NCBI GenBank assembly: GCA_018340375.1
Contig: JAFFJZ010000013.1
Location: 3,450,501-3,514,500 of the forward strand
Origin: Gonatopus flavifemur
Lineage: Eukaryota; Arthropoda; Insecta; Hymenoptera; Dryinidae
Length of the DNA: 64,000 bases
Direction: 5' to 3'
Within the stretch, counting starts at the first letter, position 1. The number at the start of each line of letters is the position of its first letter. A model generated the notes under the pieces. It was not told the origin of the DNA, ran no database searches, and saw only the letters and a program-made list of their open reading frames with translations. The position numbers were made by a program, and so were the translations under genes. Positions 35,502-48,245 of the stretch are shown one piece after another.

Positions 35502-36784
35502 CAGGTTGGTTGAAAAGTTTCTGCGCTCGAAATGAAAGAATACTGTTTTTGTTACGAAATATATTTTTTTATTCAATATAATCTCCTAGGAGCTCAATAC
35601 ACTTGTTCCAATGATCTTCCAATAATTTTATCCCATCCTCATAATGGTTTTCCGGAAGCTCTGCAAAATAACCGTCTACGGCTGCTATGGCCTCTTCATT
35701 CGACGAAAAATGCTTTCCACGAAGGAATTGTTTGAGATTTCTGAAGAGATAGTAGTCGCTAGGAGCCAAATCTGGCGAATACGGTGGATGTTCAAGCAAT
35801 TCGTACTTGAGTATTTAGCCATCGTCAAAACACTTTTGTGAGCAGGTGCATTATCTTGATGAAAAATGATTTTTTTCTTCTTTAAACCAGGTCTTTTCTC
35901 ACGAATTTTTTCATCCAGCTGATCCAAAAGTCTGCAGTAATATTCGGAGTTGATTGTTTTACTATTCTGAAGATAATCAATGAACAAAATTCCTTTTGCA
36001 TCCCAAAAAACTGATACCATAACCTTCTTTGCTGATCGTTGTGACTTCACCTGCTTTGGAGCTGAACAACCAGCTTCAGTCCACTGTGAACGTTCTTGTT
36101 TCAATTTAGGATCATGGTGGTAGATCCAAGTCTCATCCATAGTTATGAAACGACGCAAGAAGTCGGTTTTATTCTGCTTAAAACGCTCCAAATTACGCTG
36201 AGAAATTCGTTTGCGATCCAGTTTTGTTGAATTGTTAACATGTGCGGCACTAACTTTCCAAACAGTTTTTCCATACGTAATTCTTCATGTAAAATATGGA
36301 GTACTCGTTCGTCTGAGATGCCTATGGCATTAGCAATTTCACGCTTAGTCAAACTTGGATCTTCACTCACCATATTATGTACATGCTCAATGATTTCTGC
36401 TGTGGTTGCAGTTTTTGGTCGTCCTTCGCGTGGATCGTCTTCAAGGCTAGTACGACCACGTTTAAATTCACCAGCCCAAAATTCAACGGTGCGTTTTGAA
36501 GGTGAGGACTCCTTATACACTTCTAACAATTGTTCATAAATTTCCTTTGCTTCTAAACCCTTCAAAACAAAGAATCTAATGACTGCACGATATTCAATTT
36601 TTTCCATATTGAGAAAAATCAATGACACATCAACTTCAAATGGCTTGTAAACGAAGAATGAATTGACAGAGGGACTTGTAACTTTGCATGTGTTCTCAGG
36701 AAAGATATACCAACTTGAGAAAAAACAAGTCATGAGCTAGCAGTGCTATCTCTTGGTGAGCGCAGGAACTTTTCAACCAATCTG
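35502..36784 (-). mobile_element. Full-length mariner (DD34D) element, inactive
   Basis: A 1283-bp element starts CAGGTTGGTTGAAAAG and ends CTTTTCAACCAATCTG, with TA on both sides. The length is typical for mariner. Terminal repeats of about 28 bp match with a few mismatches. It is the same family as 2141-3115. Confidence 0.95.
35569..36607 (-). pseudogene. Mariner DD34D transposase with two frameshifts
   Basis: The start is set at MEKIEYRAVIRFF (36607), where mariner transposases begin; an upstream in-frame ATG at 36733 lies close to the terminal repeat. The N-terminal HTH pair (KEIYEQLLEVYKE..., TKREIANAIGISDERVLHIL) is complete. A one-base deletion in a T-run near 36225 and a seven-base loss near 35813 (judged against the 2141-3115 copy) break the frame. 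Catalytic motifs TMDETWIYHH, FHQDNAPAHKS and YSPDLAPSDYYL survive in separate frames. The C-terminus ends ELLGDYIE. Confidence 0.93.
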
Positions 36785-36958
36785 TACCTTCATAATACAA
36801 TGACGAACCAAGTATTCTTGAAGAATTTTTTCGAATGATTTTGATGGATATTCCACAAAATTCTGAAAAATGTCTGGTACAGTACTAGAAAGTGTCTTCA
36901 ATCTGATATCTTGAAGGTATATCTTTTTGTTGCATGATAAATATTTGACATCTCTTCA

Positions 36959-37215
36959 CCCAGATAGCAAAAGTTCCAAAAACTAGATCCCATTGAATCC
37001 TTCTGGAACGACAAAATGAATCACTGGAATATCAGTAGGATGGAGTTCTTGGAGAATTCAAATCGCCTTTTGTCATACTATATACGGTACAATATACAGT
37101 ATGACAAAAGGCGATTTAGATTCTCCAAGGACACTATTCTGCTGACATTTCAGTAATTCGTTTTGTCGTTCCAGGAGGATTCAATGGGATCTAGTTCTTG
37201 GAACTTTTGCTACCT
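36959..37215. mobile_element. ~255-bp palindromic MITE
   Basis: Arms beginning AGATAGCAAAAGTTCC and ending GGAACTTTTGCTACCTG are inverted copies almost to the centre (near 37085), where CGCCTTTTGTCATACTATA is mirrored. The ends loosely match the CCCAAGTAGCA group. Confidence 0.8.
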
Positions 37216-37789
37216 GCTACCCTTCACAATGATTCAAAAGAGTGACCGGAAAATTCTTGCTGGGAAGCTGTTTTTAGCTTCATGCTGAACAGTACAAATT
37301 GTATCTTGCAAGAAAAATTTCTGCTGGATACCTTGAATATATTGTACGCAAGTTTCCTCTGTCTGTAAGATCTATGTTGTTTCGATTGTCTTACATTGGT
37401 TTCTTGAAAACACTGGAAATTTCCGCACAAGAAATGTTCAGCACGATATCGTGGGCTGTTTTCAGCGGCGTGAGCTACTTTGAGCACCAACTCATCAGTC
37501 AAGGAAAATTTAGTCTTCGGAATTCTTCCCACGCATATTTGTTCGAGGGAATTTGCTCTTCTTCTCTTCTATTCCCCATTCTCTATTCCGATAATCTATT
37601 GCCGTCCAACGATGAGATGACTGATGGGAATCCAAGTGGATTTTTATATCACATAAGTTATCTGAGGACATTTCCTTCATTCCTGCGATTGCCATAAACT
37701 CGACAGGGGTATTTCATTTTTATTCAAATTCAGTTGGGAGCATATCCAGAAAAAGAAGTGAAATCCCCAAAAAACCTCCAAAAAATTAA
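37216..37789. other. Unassigned region with weak minus-strand frames
   Basis: Two overlapping minus-strand frames (37224-37532, 37510-37695) look protein-like in places (SLTDELVLKVAHAAENSPRY) but match nothing that I know. They may be a decayed element body. Confidence 0.35.
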
Positions 37790-39040
37790 AAAATGAACGC
37801 CAAGTACATGGAAATCCAAAAAACAGCGAATACAAAAATCTGAAAACACATTCTGAAGGAAAATCTCACTGCATTCAGAAGTCCGAGGGGATATAAAAGG
37901 ATTCGCTCCATTTGGAAAGGAAAGATATGAAATCAATATGAGCGCCCAAGTACATTGATTATCCAAAGGATATGTGAAAGATTTTTGGTATATTGTAACT
38001 TCAGTTTGTTTGAACTGTATTGAAGGTAATAAATGATTCTCAGAAAAGCATTATTCTATCAGAAAAAAATTCAAACAAGCGTATCGTTCTGCCCGTATAC
38101 AGATACCAAAGGGTGAAGAAAAAGGAGAATTCCACAAAACATACAAATGTGTCACAAAAACCCCTAAAAACTCCAACACAATGAAAAATAACGTCAAATC
38201 TCAAAAACCATACAAACGTTGCACAATAACACTTGAAAAAGAATCCTTGAAAAAAATACTCCACTCTTTCCGGGAGATCACTTGATATAACGAATATACC
38301 ATTGAAGAAAAGATGTGAAAGGCAACCCTGTTTCAGAATTCGCATCAACCAGGAACACTTGGCGTGGCCGACGAAGATTTTATGAAATCATATCATTTGA
38401 ATTTCTTGTTCAACATCCTATAGAAATTCATTTGTATATAATAAACGCTAAAAACTTCCACCATCGGCCACGCTGAGTGTTCCTGGTTGATGTGAATTCC
38501 GGAACAGGGTTGCCTTTCACATCTTTTTTTTAATGGTATATTTGTTATATAAAGTAATCTTCCGGTAGGAGTGAAGTATTTTTTTCAAGCATTTTTTTTT
38601 GAAGTGTTATTGTGGAAAGCTTGTATGGTTTCTGGGATTTGACGTCATTTTTCACTGTGTTGGAGTTTTTAGGGGTTTTTGTGAGACATATGTATGTTTT
38701 GTGGAATTCTCCTTTTTTTTCACTCTTTGGGAACTATATACGGGCAGAACGATACGCTTGTTCAATTTTTTTAGATACAATAATGTTCCTCTGAAAATCA
38801 TAAATTACCTGCAATACAGTTTCAACAAACTAGAGTTACAATTTACCAGAAATCTTCCACATATCCTTTGGATAACCAATGTACTTGATCACTCATATTG
38901 ATTTGATATCTCCTTCTCCAAATGGAGCATATCCTTTGATATCCCCTCGAAATCCTGAATGTAGTGAAATTTTCCTTGAGAATGTGTTTTTAGGATTTTT
39001 TATTCTCCGTTGTTGGGATTTTCGTGTACTTAGAGTTACT
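37790..39040. mobile_element. 1.25-kb foldback element
   Basis: The left arm (about 37790-38385) and right arm (about 38445-39040) are inverted copies. AAGGCAACCCTGTTTC at 38318 mirrors GGAACAGGGTTGCCTT at 38501. Outer landmarks are ATATCCTTTGGATAA-type text near 37960 and 38870. A central ~60-bp loop remains. It directly abuts the end of the RAG1-like transposase remnant, so it probably inserted into that gene. Exact ends and target duplication are not resolved. Confidence 0.78.
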
Positions 39041-42000
39041 TTTGAACTCTTTCTATATGTAAACAGGATTCAAAAAATCGTATCCAGGCATGAAGGAAAG
39101 AAATCCCGAACTTAAAACTTTCTCCGGTAATTTTCCTTTCAAGCATTGTATCTACAGGGTGGCCCATTTTGATCTGTAAATGCAAATATCTCAGAAACAT
39201 GCATCTTGAACCAACAGTCCTTCATACCAGAGTTGTTATACAAAGAGGGAGCCACAAAACTACGATATCAGTTCCATCATAGATGGAGTTATGATCGGTT
39301 AAAATGGGGTCAACATCATTTTTTTAAACAGGAACCCCCACTTTTTATTGCATATCTTGACTCTACGCAAAAACTGAGTAACTTTTGCTTGAAACGTTTT
39401 CCTGAGTTTCTGAAGATGGTGCCACAATCAATGAAAAAGGAAGTCTATGAAACAATATGCGGATATCTTGTGGAATGCATCCAAGAGCCGGAATATCTCA
39501 TTCGAATGTGGTTGTGAAGAGAGGGCACGACACAATGGCGATATCAGTCCCATAGTAGATGGCGCTGTGGTCGGTAGGAATAAGGTCAACACCAATTTTT
39601 CAAATGGAAACTCTCACTTTTCATCGCATATCATGATTCTACGCGAAGAAATGAGGAAGTTTTGTTTCAAACATTCCTCCCAAATTTTTGAAGATGGGAA
39701 CGGTGGGAAATGAGGTTGATGAGGAAGTTCTACTGCATTATGTGTGGTGCCACGCTCAACTCTTGAAGGTTTTGTTTTCATCTTCCGATCGCGATGTAAC
39801 AAATTCCCATATTACCCCCTCCTCCTCCTGCCCCGCTCATCAGTAGGCCGTCAGCATCAGCGTTTTCCAATGTGTACCCCGAGGAGGTTGCGCGATCGGG
39901 TTTGTTCAGCGTCGCACCACACATAATGCATTCGAACTCTTTCATCAACCTCATTTTCCACCGTTTCCATCTACAAAAATTTGAGGAAAATGTTTCAAAC
40001 AAAACTTCCTCATTTCTTCACGTAGAATCACGATATGCGATAAAAAGTAAGAGTTTCCATTTGGAAAGTTGAAGTTGACCTCATTTTTACCGACCACAGC
40101 GTCATCTACTATGGAACTGATATCGCCATTGTTTCGTCCCCTCTCTCAACAACGACATTCGAATGAGATATTCCGGCTCTTGGATGCATTCCACAAGATA
40201 TCCGCATATTGTTCCATAGACTTTATTTTTCATCGATTGTAGCGCCATCTTCAAAAATTCAGAAAAACGTTCCGAGCAAAAGTTACTCAGTTTTTGCGTA
40301 GAGTCAAGATATGCGATAAAAAGTGGGGGTTCCCGTTTAAAAAAATGATGTTGACCCCATTTTAACCGATCATAACGCCATCTATGATGAAACTGATATC
40401 GTAGTTTTGTGGCTGCCTCTTTGTATAACTCTGGTATGAAGTACTTTTGGTTCAAGATGCATGTTTTTGAGATATTTGCATTTAAAGATTAAAATGGGAC
40501 AGCCTGTATATCATTGAGATCTTTTGACGTTGCCTGGCATAAGTAACAACATTGAGCAGATGTGGTGTTTGTCGATGCGTTGCAAACTTCACCGTCAACC
40601 ATGGTAAATGCAAGTGCGTATGAAACCGTTATCTGTCTCCCATCCACATTTATATGAAAAGGGTCAAGTTGCTTTTCTTGTTCTTGGATATAATTTTGCT
40701 CATCGACTGTGGTTTCCGTGTTTTCGGAAAGAGATTGGCTACGCAAAGGCCTGCAGAATCGAGGAGATGGAGATCTCAGGTTTTTCCAAACAACAGTTTG
40801 ATCATGATCACATATCAGTTGCATTGGCACTAGAGAAGTGAAAAGAATACAACAATTTGATTTACTTGCATTTTCCTCCTCAAATTTCTGTTTATAAATA
40901 CTTCGACCGGAAGTTCCATCACAACCCCATTTACACATCAAAGTTAGGTTACATGTGTGATCAGAAACCGAGCTGTTGAGGACTTGTTTTTGTGCCAACA
41001 ATATTCTAAAAGTTGTAGGATGTAACGAAGATTGCAATTCCACCACTTGATTCAGTGTAATTCATGTCAGTTTTTGAAGGATAGCATTGCTGTTTGGCTT
41101 GGAGCACCGTCTTATAAGGAGGATATAATGTACAATTTTCGATCAAACTTGCAGCTCGAAGTCCCTTATACTGATTCACTGATAATCTTTGTTCCACACA
41201 AAGTGATACGGCTCCTTCAGCGGATTCAGTAGTTTCAGCATCACAATCCAATGATCATCTGTACTCCTGTGCTCTTGATGGATCACCTGAAGTGACGTCT
41301 TGGACAACTTTCCAAGCATCAAGTTGGCCTGAAGCACGAAGACCCATTTGCGTAGAATATGATAATTCTTGCAAACTTGTTGTTGAACGAAGTTTTTGAG
41401 TCCTTCTACGCTTTGATCTTCCACTTTGTTCGGGAAGATTTGTGCTGTGCGGATTCTCCACCCTTGGTTCGGTGATCGGGGTAGACCGAGTAGCTTCGAG
41501 AGCCAGCCATGGGTGGGAATCCGTACGATCCTTTCCCTTAAAATCTCAAGGGACTTTCCCCTAGTCGCGGAGTAATCACTGCGATTAGGTGTGATTCGGC
41601 TCCTTCTTCGCAACGAAGGAGGAACTACTTCTCTTATCTTCTCAGAACGCAGCAACTCCTTCGTGCGTGAACTTTCCTCAGGAAAAACCTCGACTGAATT
41701 CGGGGATCATTCTACTCGGGTTTGAATCTTCTCACCTGTAATTTTGTATCTGTCAAATTGTTTCTCAAGTTTCTTCTGTTGAATTCGCATTGACTGTATT
41801 TCTCTTGAGGTGAAATACATCGTGTGTTTTTCAAACTCGTGTACGAATCTCTCTACCGGCTCGAAACCCACACATTGCGATCCTTTACCGCCATTCTCAT
41901 TACTACAACCTTTACGAGCATTTTTCTATCCTTTTCAGCCCATTTCCACTGAATTTTTGTCCTCGAACCTCATTTCCCACCCACACGCAAAGTCGAGAAA

Positions 42001-42560
42001 TCGACACTGGGTCGATCTGAACACAAGGAAAGAATAGCAACTTCCGATGGAGAAGTATTATTTAAATTATTTCAATTTCATTCATTATTATTTGAATCGC
42101 ATTGACCTGTCCGTTGGTTAGTTGCAACATTCATTTCAGGCATCTGAGGTATATTAAAACTAACGAAAACATAAAGCCAGTTTTTGTTTTTTTCCAAACA
42201 TTTGTACTCGTTTCTAGCAACGTTCTGCCATTTGATTCTTATGTCGGTCATTAGTTCACGAACCGTTTGTTTGTCACTATCTGCTATCGTTACAGAATAT
42301 CCCATTTCCGCAGATAACACTTCTTCAATTTTCTTGTATGTCACTTTCACGTTCTCAGTTAAATGACTTTCCACCGATAAAAAAATATCTCTTCTGGAAA
42401 TCATTTTATTTTTCTCCCCGGAACAGAAAATGAGATCGTACTTGGGCCTGCTTATGCTGATGTCACGATTCTCAATTATTGTGGGTTGAGTGCTCTGAAT
42501 ATAGTTTCGAAGATTTATATCGAATGTCGGTATAAAAGTTTCATCAACAACCCAGATCAC
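39041..42560 (-). pseudogene. RAG1/Transib-like transposase remnant, interrupted by a foldback
   Basis: Read from 42560 downward in several frames. N-terminal pieces (SRPKYDLIFCSGEKNKMISRR, then QKKLEKQFDRYKITGEK) come first. Next is a block with SYSTQMGLRASGQLDAWK, then SLCVEQRLSVNQYKGLRAAS. The core follows: MCKWGCDGTSGRS, LFTSLVPMQLI, VVWKNLRSPSPRFCRPLRSQ, YALAFTMVDGEVCNAS, CCYLCQATSKDLNDI. Beyond the foldback (39155-40506) the frame resumes with ESFKFGISFLHAWIRFFESCLHI. The aspartates in GCDGT and MVDGE sit where RAG1 D600 and D708 would be, and CYLC resembles its zinc-binding pair. These are inferences from pattern. The region of the catalytic glutamate is missing. A CMC (Chapaev-type) assignment is the alternative. 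Confidence 0.65.
39155..40506. mobile_element. 1352-bp foldback with CAGGGTGGCCCATTT ends
   Basis: The left end CAGGGTGGCCCATTTT and right end mirror (CAGGCTGTCCCATTTT) are flanked by TA. Arms 39155-39760 and 39900-40506 are inverted copies with a ~140-bp loop. The terminal text, including AAATATCTCAGAAAC, closely resembles the DD41D element at 48357 (CAGGGTGGTCCATTT, AAATATCTCGGAAAC). It is therefore likely mobilised by that lineage. It sits exactly within the coding frame of the RAG1-like remnant. Confidence 0.92.
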
Positions 42561-44100
42561 ACCAAGACTTCAAAAGCATTCGAAAAAATTTTCCAAGAGC
42601 TCTTGAGAAACCTTTTCTAATTCTTCTGGAATGAGGGTGCTATATAGGAAGGCAAAATCAGTACGAATACATTCGAATTTGCCCCTAACAATCACTTCTG
42701 AAATCGTGCTTATAGGGTAACTCATCTCAGCCGAAGAGAAAAATGTTATCGAAAAATGTATTCAAACTCGTGGCAGCAATGCAGTTGCAGTTGGATGCAG
42801 CCAATTTGAAGTGATTTTGGAAGGTGATAACATATACCGTAAGATTATTGAAAGCGAACCGCAGAATTATGCAAAATTATGTACTTTCCACATATGGTTT
42901 CCCAGAATTTTCAATAATTTTCACTCCATTTTTCCTCAATTTATTCATGTGCAAATATTCAGTATAAGATATTGTAGAATCTTGTATGTTATCATATTTT
43001 ATGATTATACAAACCATCACGAGAAGAATCCATTTTGGATGGTTATAATCTACAATGCACACAACTTTTCACGACAATATCAGCAACGCAATCTTTCGCA
43101 CTCTTACTGCCGGATTACAACACTGTTGCTTGTGAGTCAGTTTTGAATTGAAGTATACAGGAAAATACAAAAAAGGGTCTTCCATACTCACGTATTATGA
43201 ATTGACGATGATAAACGTGAATAACTATAAACATAAAAATTCTAAATTGGGAAATTCATTTTTTTGACTTTCGGCCACGTTTTCGACGTGTGGAACCACT
43301 GTGTATCGTATATCGTCAATAGCGAATTGCTGGCTTGAATTCACATTGGAGATGATTGATAATTTATAATACACTTTAGGTAACAAATGAATATATTTCA
43401 TGAATAAAATATCTGTTGATACAAACTTCAAATATTTTTCCAACATCATACTAATTGTCCCATCGAATTGAACGTTCCCAACAATGCCAAGTATCCCAAT
43501 TCCAAGGAGGAGAATTATATCTCAAGTTTTCAGTGTGATTATTGAAAAATAAAACTTCCAAATTCCTTTCATAAAATAAAAACAAATCCCCATCAAATCA
43601 CTAATTCTCAGCAAATTTTTCATTGCCATGAGGATCGTGCATGTTCTCCAAATCTGAAAAACGGAGCTGCTTTCTTCTCATCTTTGAATTCTGGGATTAT
43701 TAGCCCTTCTATATCCACCTCATCTCCTTCTAGCCACTCAGCATCCTCATCATTTCCTATGCTTTGAATGATAGCTAATAATTCCCTTTGTCGTTGCGCA
43801 GCTTTTCTCACAGGCCTCACCTTCTAAATAGGATTTGGAACTACGCAATGTTTTTGAGGATTCCTCACTTAGGGTGATGAAACAAAATAAATTTCACATT
43901 CTTTGCAAATCTCCTCTTGAATGTCTGGTCTTACCGAAGTACAACAGTAGTCAAAAAGGACTCCGTTGAAATCTTGAAAACATTCATCGTTTTCGAAAGT
44001 CATCAGCAATGTCTGGAGGAGAAATAAAGAGACATAATGCCCAGTTTCGTCAGGAATAATCAATTCATTCCCATTTTGAGTCACTTGCAATGGTGGTGGT
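42561..44100. other. Unassigned region
   Basis: No gene that I can name. Minus-strand frames at 43225-43449, 43620-43820 and 43869-44090 are short; the second has an acidic patch (GNDEDAEWLEGDEVDIEG). They could be 5' or accessory exons of a decayed element. Confidence 0.35.
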
Positions 44101-46150
44101 TAGTGATGCCGATTCTGGAGAAAAATAATCGATTCCCAGCATCGATTCTTTTCCCATTTGACGATTCTTTGAATCGATGCATCGTTAGGGAAAAAATCGA
44201 TTCTTCGAATCGAATTTTGAAAATCAATGAAATTTATATTTTCAATGAAATAAAAAAATCGTGCTTACATTTATATTCATTCCAGAAATGTACAACGTAT
44301 ACATTGTGATCAGATTAGGATATTTATAATGAATATTGATCCAGTAGTGTACATTATTGACTTGGTGAGTATACAGAATCAAATTCAAACTGTATGAGGG
44401 TTGAATGGCATGTAGAATGCGCCGTGGTAGTTTTTAAATGAATATTTCCCAGACTCATCATGAATGTTCTACTTCATTTTCTATTCAATTGAAATATTCC
44501 CAAAGAGCAGTCCCTCGTTACGCATCAGTTTTATTATGTTTCAAAATCAAAATCCACACAATATTTTCTAATCAAATGTATTCCAATTTTCATTATTCAC
44601 AAATTATAAACGATTATGATTATTTTCAATACCCATAATACTGATGGAAATGATCGAAATTAATCATAACAGTATCACAGTTCGACTTATAATTCTTCTC
44701 AATTTTGAAAATTTCAGCTACTCAACTCCCAGTTCATTGAAGAGAATGATACTGAAATTCCTAAATACTTATTATCACGTGAGATACATCTCGATGCAAG
44801 TGGAAAAAAATAAAATGAATTCGTTTTATTATCACATTTTCAAATGAATTGGAAAAAACAAAATAATCACCACATCGCTCACAGGAAATCCTTGATCCTA
44901 TTTTGATACTAATTGAAATGATAATATTCTTAGTTGAAAATATTCAAGTAAAAATTGAATCCCAGTATCAATGATTCAATGATCCCAAAATTGAAATATC
45001 TGATGCTCTCCTTCCGGTTAGTCTGTTCCTTTTTTCCGTGATTATATTACGGGCTTTACTAAACAATCTTCCACAGGGTACAGGAGTACCAGGGATTATC
45101 AGATATTTCATTGCAATGATGTACAAATTCGGGTATGCGAATTTCATATCTTTCCACTACTTGATAGGATCAGGGGTTATGTCAACTACCGGACTATTCA
45201 AATACTGCCACAATTCTACCGGAACACCTCCTGGTGCATCTTGGTTAGAAAGAGAAGATGTTACCAGTTGTTTATGGATGCTCCATAAATCATCTCCATT
45301 ACTAGACACTTCATTTGAATCATTTTCAGTGACAGGTTTTGAAGTATTACTTATATTCGAATTTATAAGTCTAGTAATCTTATGTGTGGCGTTTGTGGCT
45401 GTCAAAGCGCTTCCAAAATGGATTTTTTTGAAGCGAGGATCAATTATCGTGGATACTGGGAGAAAATTATTTTTTTCCACATGAGATCCTCCTGAATAGA
45501 ATCTCTTATTAAGATTTTTAATGATGTTGTTATACAATAAATCGGATGTTTCGCAAACAGGTTGGAATTTTTGTAGAGTTTCAATTAAGCAATCGGTTAT
45601 CGGTATTCTTTTGCTGCATGTAGCATATTTATCTCCAGACATATCCACCGTTACTTTTTCAATAGGAGCAAGAATCTCCACGGCGTCTTGAATGATGTCA
45701 ATTTCTAATGGAGAGAGCATTTCTACATAAGATCTATGATTTCGGTTAAACAAGACTATGCTGATATAAGGGGCGAGTTCACAAAATCTCTTCAATATGT
45801 AGAAAAGGGAGTTCCACCCAGTTCCACATTCTTGAATCAATTGTAGTACGGTTCCATCAGTCGCGCCATCTTTTTTTTTGTGAATTTGTCAATTCATCGC
45901 TTGAATTCACACTTTGTTTGAAATGCCTTATAATTGCTTTCGTTTTCTGAATCACTTCAAAAAATCAGGGGTAGAATCTATTGAGCCTTGAACAGCCAAG
46001 TTCAATGTGTGTGCATAACATTGAAGATGTTTACCCGGTCCAAACTTATCAGCAGTGGCTTTCACAATATTTGCAGCATTATCGGTGATCATAGCTACTA
46101 CTTTCTCTTCTTGAACATCCCATTTTTCGCAAACTTTATCGAGAATAGAA
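44101..46150 (-). mobile_element. hAT (ZBED-type) element, 5' part missing
   Basis: The left end is probably at TAGTGATGCCGATTC (44101), followed by several ATCGATT/AATCGAT words as in hAT subterminal regions. The transposase lies on the minus strand further in. The other end is lost where the LINE begins near 46150, so the 8-bp duplication cannot be checked. Confidence 0.6.
44990..46150 (-). pseudogene. hAT transposase C-terminal two-thirds, broken
   Basis: In order: ILDKVCEKWDVQEEKVVAMI; TDNAANIVKATADKFG with LQCYAHTLNLAVQG (the hAT DN..N and CxxH region); damage between 45890 and 45960; IQECGTGWNSLFYIL; PIEKVTVDMSGDKYATCSK; LPVSTIIDPRFKKIHF; and, after an in-frame TAG at 45157-45159, WKDMKFAYPNLY..., PCGRLFSKARNIITEKRNRL, which is the hAT dimerisation region. 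The BED zinc finger and the first part of the catalytic domain are missing. It resembles ZBED1/ZBED4-type proteins. Confidence 0.85.
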
Positions 46151-48245
46151 ACAAGAAAATGCAGAAGAGATGGAATTTGAAGAATCTCAAGCAAAAACAA
46201 ACACATGAGGCATTCGAGAAAATGTTGGATGAAAAATTGGGAGATCAAAAAGAGAGAGACTTGGGAATAGAGAGGAGATGGACAAAGATGAAAGGGAATA
46301 TAGGAGAATGTACGGATAAGATTTTGGAGAATAATGGGGGAGAACCTAAAAACGCATGGATAACGGGAGAAATTTTAGAATTGATAAATGAAAGCAGAAA
46401 ATACAAGAATAATGATAGCCGAGGAGGCCAGCAACGATACAAATCATTGGGAAATAAAATAATAAGAGGATCAAGGAAAGCAAAAGAACAGTGGTTAGAA
46501 CAGGAATGTCAGGGAATAGGAATAAGATTGCATTCAGGAAAAATAGATGGAGCATATAGGATTATTAAAAGATTTCTCAGACGAATGAAATCTAGAAGCA
46601 ATAAGATTAGGAACTCTCTAGGACGACAATTGATAAAAACGGAAGAGAGAATGGAACAGTGGATCAATCATTTGGAAGACTTGTATAGGGGAAACGATGA
46701 TATAGCACTTTTAGAGGAGGAGGAGGATGTAGATGAGGAAAAATTGGGAGATTCGATATTGAGATCAGAATTTGACAAGGCTTTGAAAGAATTGAAAAAT
46801 AATAAAGCGCCAGGCATAGATGGCATAAGTGCGGACCTTATAAAAGCCTCCAGTGAAGGAACTCGTGACGCACTGTTCGAATTGATCAGAGATATGTACG
46901 AAAAAGGAGAAGTACCGGAAGATTTCCAAAAGAATAAAATTGTCGCTATCCCGAAAAAACAAGGGGCAGACAAATGCGAGAACTACAGAACGAACAGTTT
47001 AACTTCACATGCTTCGAAAATACTGACCACAATTATATACAGAAGGATGGAAAATGAAATAGAGAGTAGATTGGCCGAAGATCAGTTTGGTTCCAGGAAA
47101 AATAGGGGAACGCGAGAAGCAATTTTAGCACTCAGGACAGTAATAGAGAAAAGGATAGCGCTGAAGAAATCTGTGTACATAGGTTTTGTAGATATACAAA
47201 AGGCTTTCGATAATGTGGACTGGGAGAAGATGTTTGCGATCCTGAAGAAGGTGGGAATGAATTATGAAGATAGGAGAATAATATACGAATTATATAAGAA
47301 TCAAAGTGCAATAATAGACATAGAGGGTCAGGAAGGGAAACACGAATAAGAAGAGGAGTGAGGCAAGGATACTCATTATCACCACTGATTTCCAATTTAT
47401 ATATAGAAGAAGCAATGAACGAAGTGAAGGAGGGAATTCAATCGGAATTACAGATTCAGGGAGAAAATATAAGTATGTTGAGATTCGCGGATGACATAGC
47501 TATATTGGCCACAAATAGTACTGAGTTAGAAAATATTCTCAATACTATGAGAACAATACTATTGGAAAACTATTGTATGAATATGAATGAAGACAAAGGA
47601 AAATTCATGATGTGTACAGCAGCGGAAACAGCTAGAAGAACGAAAATCAAAATAGATACCGAGACAATTCAACAGTTGAAAGAATTCAAATATCTAGGAA
47701 GCATAATTACACCAAATGGCAAGAGCGAAAGAGATATAAGAGCAAGAATAGCACAAGGGAAGCAGGCTTTTCACCAAAAGAAACAGTTATTGTGCTCAAA
47801 AAATATAAGCTTGGAAGTAAGGAAGAAATTCTTGAAAAGTTACGTTTGGAGCACAGCATTATATGGTTGCGAAACTTGGACAATGGGGAAAACTGAACGA
47901 AGACTTGAAGCTTTCGAAATGTGGTGTTATAGGAGGATGCTCAGAATAAAATGGATAGACAAAGTCAAAAATGAAGAAGTACTCGAGCAGATAAATGAAA
48001 AAAGAAATATTTTGAAACACATCGTGAAAAGGAGAAGCAATCTTATAGGACACACATTACGGCATGAGAGTTCATTGAAAACAATATTGGAAGGGAAAAG
48101 GAATGGTAAAACTGGTAAAGGTAGACCTAGATTGAGTTATATGGAGCAAATCGTACAAGACAAGGGATGTAGTAGATATGTAGAAATTAAACGTTTGGCG
48201 GATAATGGACAGGGGTGGAGGGTTTCATCAAACCAATCGTAAGAC
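46151..48245 (+). mobile_element. 5'-truncated LINE with reverse transcriptase
   Basis: It begins inside ORF2 and ends just after its stop, within the hAT remnant, the usual shape of a 5'-truncated LINE. I could not identify a poly(A) tail or target duplications. The fragment at 7195-9256 is the same family. Confidence 0.8.
46160..48242 (+). pseudogene. LINE reverse transcriptase, one frameshift
   Basis: The first frame (to 47349) holds the RT fingers/palm: ELKNNKAPGIDGISADLIK, VPEDFQKNKIVAIPKK, DQFGSRKNRGTREAI and VDIQKAFDNVDW. A frameshift near 47335 moves to the second frame: RRGVRQGYSLSPLISNLYIEE, MLRFADDIAILA (the catalytic FADD box), KYLGSIITPNGK and a C-terminal region with ALYGCETWTMGK and KTGKGRPRLSYMEQI. 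The endonuclease is absent because of truncation. Apart from the single frameshift it is remarkably well kept. Confidence 0.92.

Noticed and set aside
41461..41760. Possible SINE or tRNA in a GC-richer stretch
   Set aside because: A weak B-box-like word (GATTCAAACCC) on the minus strand has no matching A box at usable distance, and the stretch reads as part of the RAG1-like remnant.
45988..46160. N-terminal extension of the LINE ORF to an ATG at 45988
   Set aside because: These codons overlap the antisense of hAT transposase coding sequence; the LINE match begins only near 46150-46165.
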